Under the pieces are notes generated by a model that did not search any database, was not told the origin of the DNA, and saw nothing but the letters and a program-made list of their open reading frames with translations. The translations under genes and the position numbers were made by a program. DNA of 64,000 bases from Vicugna pacos (Eukaryota; Chordata; Mammalia; Artiodactyla; Camelidae), in assembly GCF_048564905.1 (NCBI RefSeq), contig NC_132996.1, forward strand, positions 992,001 to 1,056,000, in the 5' to 3' direction. This document shows, in pieces, positions 56,230 to 64,000 of the stretch (the first letter of the stretch is position 1; each line of letters begins with the position of its first letter).

Positions 56230-56600
56230 TACAGTTCCTTCTTCTTATGCAAATGGTACCCTAGGCATTTTACATTTGCAAACTTCCATAATCCAGATAT
56301 ATTCTTGTAAGGCAAGTAGTTTTTTTTTAATTGAAGTATAGTCAAGTTTACAATGTTGTGTCAATTGCAAGGTGGTTTTTTTTTGAATTTTGAATGGAGA
56401 AAATATTTTTTGAGGGGGTTAATTAAGTTTATTTATTTGTTTCATTTTTCTAAAATGAGGTACTGAGGATTGAGCCTAGGTCCTTGAACATGCTAAGCAC
56501 GTGCTCTACCACTGAACTGTACCCTCCTCCCCAAAGCAAGTTTTCTTACCCATTATTCTGCACCTTAGGAGTTCAAATAAATTGGCGTTGAAATCCAGAT
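56230..56600 (+). repeat. MIR split by an L1 tail and a SINE
   Basis: MIR-like sequence ('gcattttacatttgcaaact', 'ccataatccagatatattct') stops at about 56318. It is followed by an L1 3'-tail piece (about 56320-56385) and a vic-1 SINE, and resumes at about 56540 ('acccattattctgcacctta', 'ggcgttgaaatccagat'). Confidence 0.5.
56397..56532 (-). mobile_element. vic-1 type camelid SINE
   Basis: The plus strand shows the reverse complement: 'gggggttaattaagttta', then 'aggtccttgaacatgctaag' and 'cacgtgctctaccactgaac', ending 'ctcctcccc'. A-box and B-box positions are present. It adjoins an L1 3'-tail piece on its left. Confidence 0.88.
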
Positions 56601-56649
56601 ATTTTGATCCTACTATGGTTCTTTGCATTATATCCTGCTGAGGGGTGGG

Positions 56650-56770
56650 GAAGCAGTTCCTTTATTCATTCATTTATTCAGCAGTTTTGAGCACCGACTT
56701 TGCATCAGGGCCTGCCTAGGTGCTTGGAAACAGAAAACAAGAAATGATCCTTTTCTGCAGGGGATGGAAG
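56650..56770 (-). mobile_element. L2 3'-end fragment
   Basis: 'ttcctttattcattcattta' followed by 'ttcagcagttttgagcaccg' and 'tgcctaggtgcttggaaac', antisense L2. Confidence 0.6.
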
Positions 56771-56959
56771 CCTAGACCAAAAGCTGGGTAATGTGATCTG
56801 AGCTTCAGTAGCCATGTGCAGACGCTGAGGACAAACTTATCCCCGATTTGCTTGGACTTCCCTTGCCTTCTGGCTGGTGCACACCAGGTCGCCACATCCC
56901 AGTGAGGCCCGCAGCCCACAGCACAGTATGTACATCGATTTACCCTCCCTTCTCGGCAG

Positions 56960-57529
56960 CGCCTGCAACATGAACGCCCCTGACTACATGCAGTGCGCTG
57001 AGGACCGCCAGACTCTCCCGATTGTGGTCCAACCTGTGGGGATCATCTTAGAGAATTTCTTTTGCATCTATAATGGAATCTCCTTGGTGAGCCAGATCAG
57101 AGCGTGCGGCTCCCAGTGGGCACTCTGTATCTACTATAGCTATCTCTATGCGCCCGAGAATGGATGGAGTGACTTCCAGACCCACCGCAATGTCATGGGC
57201 CTTGTCACCATTACTGACTGCCTCTTGGCCAAGACCTTCTAGAAGCTCCACGCACAGAGGAGCTGTATGGCACCACGCTCTACGACTCTCAGCTCTTTGT
57301 CTTTGTGCTGTATGGGGAGGTGGCCGAGCAGCCGCACACCGACGTGGCCTTCAATCTACGAGGACTGCAGGGTGGTAGAGAAGAGGATCGACGACTTCAC
57401 TGAGTCACTCTTCATCTTGCCCAAGTCCAAGTGGCTGGATGGGGACCCCGAAAATTCTGGGGAGAAGACCCCCCTCCTCTACATCCTATTTGAGAAGGAG
57501 GACTTCGTGGGACTGGACACAGACAGCAG
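56960..57529 (+). pseudogene. TRAPPC9: TRAPPC9 pseudogene: decayed copy of the first coding exon, unprocessed
   Basis: The frame from the ATG at 56970 reads [20 protein letters not shown] and continues closely along the N-terminus of TRAPPC9 (human [20 protein letters not shown]). TRAPPC9 is a subunit of the TRAPPII tethering complex that works at the Golgi and also binds NF-kappa-B kinases. Later matches are [15 protein letters not shown] and [13 protein letters not shown], covering about the first 200 residues. A splice acceptor (pyrimidine tract then CAG at 56957-56959) and a GC-type donor (CAG|GCAAGT at 57527-57535) flank it, so this is genomic and not a processed copy. A small in-frame loss near codon 90, a stop at 57240-57242 and at least two frameshifts (near 57255 and 57350) make it nonfunctional. 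No further TRAPPC9 exon is visible downstream in the window. Confidence 0.88.
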
Positions 57530-60500
57530 GCAAGTCAACCTGAAGGCCGGGCCACCCTGGCTGTGTGACAGATTGCTTCCCTACATCCAGAATGGGATCA
57601 TCAAGGAGGAGGGCTTTCTTGTAGCCAAGGCGGGAAGGAGGTGTAGCCCGCCGGTTTTCAGACGTTTAAAACTAAATCCGCCTTTGTTTCAGAGAGATCC
57701 TTTTAGGGTTAGTGTGGACACTTACTCCCCTCTTTCAGCCAGGACACTTGGGGGGACCCCTGGAGTTGCTGTCCAATAGAGTAGCCACAGCTACTGTTGT
57801 TAGTAGTGCTGGGGAGGAGGCCGGTCTGAGCTGAGATGTGCTGTAGGTCAAATGCACATCAGACGCTGAAACTTGTCTAGTAAAAAGAATATAAACTATC
57901 TTGTTACTTTCTATATTGATTACACGTCAAAATGATAGTATTTTACATACAGTAGAATAAGTAAGGTCTGTTCTTAAAATCAGTTACTTGGTTTTTTTTT
58001 TGTTACATTTTAAACCTGGCAACTGGGAAACGTTATTTACATGACTCTCATTTCATTCCTGTTGGACAGCCTGTCCTGGGACAGTTTCATCCCTTTGCTT
58101 ATAAATGAGACTCTGAATCCCGAGACGCAGAACGAGGTGCTGGTTGAGCTCAGGGTGGAGCCGATGTCTCCTGCCTCCCAGGCCCAGCACCAGCACGGCT
58201 CAGGCCCTCTCCCCTGCCTGACAGCCACCATGCCAAGTTAGGACATCAGAAACACTGCCAGGGGCTTCCGAATTAGCTCCTTATGCAGGGAAAGGCGTGT
58301 CACGGTGTATGGGACACAGCAGGGAAAATTTCGTCCTCACTTTGTCCCTGTGATTAGGTCAAAGGCCCCACTCTGCCTTGGAAGTGCAGACGATCACTTC
58401 TGGGCTGCCTAACCCCTCACCCTCTACTATGTTTCCCTGTGTATCTTTCAAGCTGTCCCTCGGGCAGAAGAGGGTGAGACGTCTTTGCCGAGAGGTGGTC
58501 CCCCTTTACTGGGGAGAGTGAGGTGAGCTGTGTCCCCCCGGCCTACGGCCTCGGGCCTTGAGTCTGGAGAGCGCTCATGGCGGTCCCACAGGTGACGGTC
58601 GGAGGACATGGCACGTGCTGCCGGGCCCGCTGTGCAGGAGGGGCTCTGTGATTCTCTGTGATTCTAAGGTCAGATTCTACTTTCTTGTTGTTGGTAAGAT
58701 GGAGGAGAAGATGCCAGAGAATTGATAAAAAGAAAATCCACACCAGTCCTGTGAATGACAGACACAGGGGATCCGTGTCCCACCTGCGTGTGGTGCCTGG
58801 CAGGCTCTGGAATAATTTTCACTTCCTCCCCGGACATTCCTCTATGGCTTAAGGGGAGAGGCATGTCGTGGCCATGATCTGTACTTGTCCTCACAGGGCC
58901 CTGTGATCTACATGCCCACACTACACTTCTGCTCCTTGGAGATGAGGTGTCAGGTTTAGGAAACTGGGCACTGCTGAGGGCATAGCTGCCAGAACCGTGC
59001 TACACCAAGGCTGGCTCCGTTCACCTCACCTGTCACCTCCTGTTGAGTCCTAAGGCGTCATTCAAGGTAGGTGCATCGGTGCAATGAAAGCAGGGACCTC
59101 CTTCACCCCCTGGACAGACTGGTGGGTGATCAGTGGAAGCCTGGAGCCCTGCCCCAGCCCCACGCCAGTGCCTCCTATTTTGTCATAGGAGGCACTGGTG
59201 ACATTTTTGCTCAGCAACTGCTTGGCTCTGATTCTGCAGAGCCAACAGAGAATGCCAGCTTGTTTTTGCCTTTTGAAGTCTGCCCTTGGGATTTGGCGGA
59301 GTAGCTGGATGTGTGCTTAGCCCATAGTGGTTGACACTGTCACCATTGTTTACCCAGAACCTCGTGTACCAGGCATGGCTACCGGCATCAAAATACAGCA
59401 GCACATTAAACCTCCCTCCTGGTGGGTCTGTCTGTTCTGGTACCATAAGGGCTCAGCCAGCATCTGAACGTCAGTGAGATAACGTGGCCAGTGAGCTCGG
59501 GTCAAGCACGTTCTCCTCCAGTGACTTTTACTCCATTGTTGCTTTTACTATTACACAGTCATTAATTTTTTAAACAATGCTTTGGTTCAGGAGCAGAACC
59601 TAATTCTCCCCTGTTCCTCTTGGTGGGAGTGAGTAAAGTTGTCCAGCTTGAAATGCGACCACATTTTGTAGCTCAAAAGCTGTCTACACGCATCTAGGTG
59701 AAGTTTTGGTTTGGGGCGCTGACCACGTTGGGGTCCCCCGGCAGCATCGCTCCCCTCAGGCCCCTGCCTTCCCTGGATCAGGAGGTGAGGGTGGGTCTCA
59801 CCGTCCCCGCGTCCCTGTCCTCATCACACTCACGTAATTTCTTGTAAATGCTGTCAAAGTCATTTTTGTTCTCGTGTGTTTCTAATTTTGGCTGTTCCTC
59901 TATTCCTTTTTCTATTTTCCTTTATCCCTTATACCACCCCGTGAGCATGTTGTTCGGTCTGAAAATGTGGGCTGTGCACACCCTGCATTGGAATAGCCAG
60001 ATCGCCCTCTGTGCCGTCTCCATCGCTATAAAAAGCAAAAACTTAACAGTTGCCATGATTCGTATATTATCCTAGTCATCTTATTTTCTACTTTTTTGGA
60101 ATTTTTGCTATGTTAGCACATCACCCACTGGAGTTTGATATATGTTAAAGTCCTTGCTTTGAGGAACCTATTAGTTCGTCCTTATATTTGGTAACAAATG
60201 CTCTCTTACTAATTTTGTTTATTTGTTTTGAAGAAGTGAGATGCGAATTGATTTAGGCGGCTGCTGAGGGATTTTTTTCATGGAGTATTTAAACTTGGAA
60301 AGTCAAATTCTGCAGCACCTTGCTTGATTCTGGCTTTTACACAAACGTGCTCGGCACGAGGTTCCTGGCTGTCGCTGTGTGACGTGCGTGACGGCGCTTC
60401 CTGGCCGGCGGTCACTGGTGAGGAAGTGGCCGGCTCGGGGGTGAGCAGCTGCAGGGGACGCTGTTGGAGGAAGCAGTCACCGGTTTTTTGTTTTTTGGTT

Positions 60501-60800
60501 TTTTTTTTTGCATTCACCTTCCCAGTGCCATTTACTTTACTTTGCATTCATAGAGGGGCAGGAGCGGGCCTAAAACCATGCCACTCTTTTGTTCCCTTTA
60601 TGAGGCTGGTTTTTCTAAGTATCAGGAAAACATTGCCTTGTCCTAAGGAGCTGGTTCACTTGGATCTGGTGGACACAGGGACCCCTAAATGGGACCATAG
60701 CTTCCTCTCTGCTTCAGCCAGTGGGCATTCAGAGCCGGGTCTGTGGTTTGCCTCAGCAGCCGTGCAGGCCTCCCTGCACCGGCCTTTACTTTTACCCCTT
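57530..60800. other. Intergenic downstream of the TRAPPC9 copy
   Basis: Possible intron-derived sequence of the TRAPPC9 copy at first. No further exon recognised. Contains a perfect hairpin at 59165-59198. Reading frames are short and unsupported. Confidence 0.4.
59165..59198. other. Perfect 14-bp inverted repeat with 6-base loop
   Basis: CCAGTGCCTCCTAT, loop TTTGTC, ATAGGAGGCACTGG. Every pair matches. Confidence 0.95.
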
Positions 60801-61713
60801 TTTGGCAGTAAATAGCTGACTCTGTGTCTGTTGCAGCTGATGTCCACCACTGACGGCCGTGTGGTTATTTTGCGGTAGTGAGTCTCCAACACCCCTGTCA
60901 GCCGTGAAGGGACCTTGCATTCTCACCCCGACCCTGGTTCATCTCACCCAGGGAAAGGGCTTGGCCACCACCGTCATGCTGGACATGAGGCCTTGTTTCT
61001 CCTTTCATGCTCTGGTCCAAATGTGGACACTTCATCCTTCACTGACTTGGTCTCGCTTGAGACAGTTCAGACTTTCTGAAAGAGTCCATCACATTCTGGG
61101 GGGGAACAGAACAGAAGTAAGAGTCGCAAGTAGGAGTCTAGGCTGTCTGGGTTGGCAAATGCAGGCTGGGATCTGTGATGGCCGGTCTGTGCCCTGGAAA
61201 CTGGCCTTTCCCGTGGCTCCCGAGAGAAAAGGGGTCGGAGCGAGAACAGACTTGCCTGGGTTCCTACCATCCTCATCTGCTCACTGACAGGAGTGTCAGC
61301 TAACTAGGAGCTCCCCCAGACCTCGGGCCCTTCAAACCTCAGATCACGGGAGATCCTTGAGTCCCTTCTTCTGGTCCTTCTTTGTGAGAATCCAGTGCCT
61401 TCTGAGGTGACTGGCAGCAGGAGATGCCTCCCCCTCCAGGGAACTCCCTTCGGAGGACTGTGACTCAGTGCACCTTGCTGTGAGCTTGTGGGTTTCCATC
61501 ATGCTCCCTGCAGAACCAGACTTGAGACTGGCTTAGCGACAGAAATAACAAGACTGATTCCAGGGCAGGGCCAGGTGGAGGGAACAGTGGAAATTGAATG
61601 TGACCTCAAACACCTAGGTGGGTGCTGGGGCTGTTACTAAAATGGGGAGCCTGGGAGGTACCTGCCAGGAATCGAAGTCTAGAGTAAATGGTGGACATAA
61701 GGCCTTTTTTTTT

Positions 61714-61746
61714 TGACATATGGCATTTTTAAGATGCCATTTGTCA
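61714..61746. other. Inverted repeat with 7-base loop
   Basis: TGACATATGGCAT, loop TTTTAAG, ATGCCATTTGTCA: twelve of thirteen pairs match. Confidence 0.85.
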
Positions 61747-62609
61747 TCCAAGTTAGGACTTCCAAGAGGCACTCGTGTCTATGAGCCTGGGGCTCAGGTG
61801 AAGGAGCTGGACTAGAGATACACATTGGGATTCGTCATTCTTAGCTGGTGTTCACAGCCGTGCAAGTGGATCAGCTCATCTCAAGAGGTGCAGACTGTGT
61901 CTGAGGGGGACAGGGCTGTGTCTGGTTTGGAGGAAAGCCCGGACCATGCAGCTTTGGTGTGTCAGACAGCGGCGTTTGTGATTTTCAGAGCAATGGCATT
62001 TATCCTTAAGGTTCTGGGGGGTGGGCAGGCCCACCCAGGAAGAAATCTGAAGAGAGGGTTTTGGCCACGTGTGCGCGTCTTGGGACGATCCAGAGGCTGC
62101 AGGGTCCAGAAGGGGAAACTCCTCAGAAGCTGGAGTCGGAGTGGGGAGTTGGGAGAATGTAGTCACACTCTCCTGTGATGAAGGGAGGGAGGCCTAGGGA
62201 GTCCGCACCCTAGCGGACTCTCTTTCCCACGAACAAAAGGCAATCAGACAGAAGATTTGAGGTAAGAAGGGATGGGCGTTGGGAGAGGAGCCAACCTGGA
62301 GAACGGTGGTTGAACAATTCTTGAATAGTCTCCCTGAAACATAGAGTTAAAAAAACCCAGACTCTTAAGAATATTGATAGTGACTGGGGAGGAGGCAGTT
62401 GTTTTTCTGACCTCCTAAGGGTAAGGTATGTATCCGGGGATATACAGAAGAATCGGGCAGTCTGTTCCTGGGGCTTCACCCTTACCAGGGGGAACAGTGC
62501 AAGTTTAAAGGGGGAGAAGGGCAGCGGAGGGAAACTAGCCAGGCCCCGTGTCACGTACCAGTCGGCCGCCCTACTTGCGTGTTGCATTCACATCCATGCC
62601 TCCCAAGTG

Positions 62610-62710
62610 GGCGGTGGCAGCCCCGTTTTGAAGATTGGGAAGCCTCCTCAGAGGTTTAAGGAATTGGTTCATTTAGCAGCTAATAAATGCTGTAGCAGGA
62701 TTCCAGCAGG
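62610..62710 (+). repeat. MIR-like fragment
   Basis: Degraded 'cccattttacagatgaggaa' type core, then 'ttcatttagcagctaataaa' and a final 'gcaggattccagc' block. Confidence 0.5.
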
Positions 62711-64000
62711 GCCTTGTCAGACTTCAAGGGCATGTTCTCTCTACTAATTCCGGTTGTACCTGAAATGGTGAAGTGAGTCAGTTTCGGAGCCTTTCAGAGA
62801 AAGTACGCTTTAAGTGCCTCAGGACTGTTGCACAAAGCTCAGTGTTCTTTCATGGTTCAGAACCACCGCAGTGCTTTTTGCCCCACAGATGTAAGGTCTT
62901 ACTCCTTTGACGATGGCGTGGTTGTAAATGACATACAGGTGCAAAACCACACTTAGCAGCTTCTGAAGGGAAACTCTCCTGTTCTCCCTTGATCGGCTTT
63001 CTTCCACGGGATGTAACTGTGCTGCAGCTAAGGCCTGAGCTTTCCGTATGGAGTGAGGGTTTGATATCCAAATTTAGCATAAAACAGTCAGATGGAGAAA
63101 ATCGAAGATGACAATATATTTTGGGGTTTCATTAGACAAGACATACTATCTGTTAATGGCTCATAAAGCTAATGAGATTGAATACAGAACATTTCATTTC
63201 TTACTTTCTACTGAGAGCTGTCTTCCAACATAAGGTTCTCTGCTTTGGAACTTCAGCTCAGCCACTAGGGCGCCTGTCATTGTGTTGGTGTGATTGCATT
63301 TACACAGTGCATGTAATCTGGGCTTCCTTAGCCCCAAACACTCCAGTGCAGAATCATAGGCTGTAGCCATCACTTAGTTATACAAATACTTCTAAAACTA
63401 TATGATACCAAAAAAATAAATAAATAAAAATAAAGAGAGAGAGGGAGATTGCCTTTATCAAAGTTCCTTTGGATTTTAACTGCAAAGTGTTGTTGAGCAG
63501 CTCTGGTTTCCTTTGGATATGAATATATACATTTCTTTGCATGTAACTTGGATTTCAGGCTTGAACACCAAGCTCTTGTTTTCCATGAGCCACAAAAATC
63601 ATAGCCAAATGACACACGTATGAAACAGTTTATTCTTTTTATCTGAGACAGAATCCTTGAATTTGGGACTTGAGCTGCGACTTTCCTGTTTGCTCTTCCC
63701 ACCCCTCTTGTCACCTCACTCCTTTTTCCCACGTGGCCTCCAAGAGGTCATGGTCTCATAGGAGCAGGTGGACAAATACCAGTTGGTCGCCAAGCAGTGC
63801 TGCTGTAGATGGAGCCAGCCAAGAGCTAAAGGACATCATCAGGGAGGACTTCCTGGAAGAAATTGGCTCTACATTCAGTTCTGAGGACAGAGTAAGAGTC
63901 AGACAGGGGAAGGAATCAAGAGGGTGACTCAGGTGGCAGGAGCAGCCTGGGTAGAGGCCTGGAGGCTTGTGGGGTGAGGACTCGGGGAGACTGCCCTGTG

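Larger units (their letters stand above)
60801..64000. other. Intergenic, mostly unrecognised
   Basis: MIR-like core at about 62610-62710 ('ccccgttttgaagattggga', 'agcagctaataaatgctgt'). A-rich and AG-rich simple sequence at about 63405-63450. A hairpin at 61714-61746. No gene recognised; the frame at 63670-63927 has no identifiable domain. Confidence 0.4.

Noticed and set aside
1-64000. CRISPR arrays, bacterial operons, rRNA genes, snRNA genes
   Set aside because: None is present. The window is mammalian nuclear DNA.

Overview
This window reads as mammalian nuclear DNA. It is very probably from a camelid (camel, llama or alpaca), because it carries at least three copies of the tRNA-derived vic-1 SINE, which is restricted to Tylopoda: about 10249-10347 and 56397-56532 on the minus strand, and 31801-31924 on the plus strand. 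L1, L2, MIR, MaLR-type LTRs, a Tigger/MER2-like MITE and several class I LTRs fill much of the rest. I see no intact protein-coding gene. Host-gene material is limited to one decayed TRAPPC9 exon, one unidentified exon-like block, and CpG-rich promoter-like regions.

Layout. 1-6636: most of a broken endogenous retrovirus on the minus strand. 6637-11130: ancient MIR pieces, two different solo LTRs (one with a full consensus CTCF-like core) and a vic-1 SINE. 11130-14390: an old minus-strand L1 interrupted by a younger L1, a MITE and a SINE tail. 14391-18131: mostly unrecognised. 18132-23728: copy A of a segmental duplication, with a CpG-rich promoter, an NRF1-type palindrome and a splice donor. 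23729-24480: a strong CpG island that begins where copy A ends. About 25300-25850: a 240-bp tandem repeat. 25850-36780: mostly unrecognised, with an L2 split by a SINE at 30290-32400. About 36990-39175: a GC-rich tandem array of some 14 units of about 160 bp, in which every third unit matches best (a period of about 480 bp). 40930-41482: an exon-like block with acceptor, donor and protein-like frames. 43130-49060: MaLR LTRs and an old L1. 49786-55383: an inverted solo LTR running into copy B of the duplication. 55384-56900: nested MIR, L2, L1 and SINE pieces. 56960-57529: a decayed, unprocessed TRAPPC9 exon. 57530-64000: mostly unrecognised, with two clean hairpins.

How it fits together. The main story is the direct duplication of about 5.1-5.6 kb at 18.1-23.7 kb and 50.25-55.4 kb. 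The two copies share a CpG promoter and solo LTRs, L1 pieces and unique sequence in the same order. Copy A later gained a 406-bp solo LTR with 4-bp target duplications, and the matching empty site survives in copy B. Copy A keeps a consensus splice donor after the CpG-rich exon, and copy B has lost it. The left breakpoint lies inside an LTR that is complete beside B and truncated beside A, which suggests that B is the source. The GC-rich higher-order tandem array at 37-39 kb is the least conventional structure in the window.
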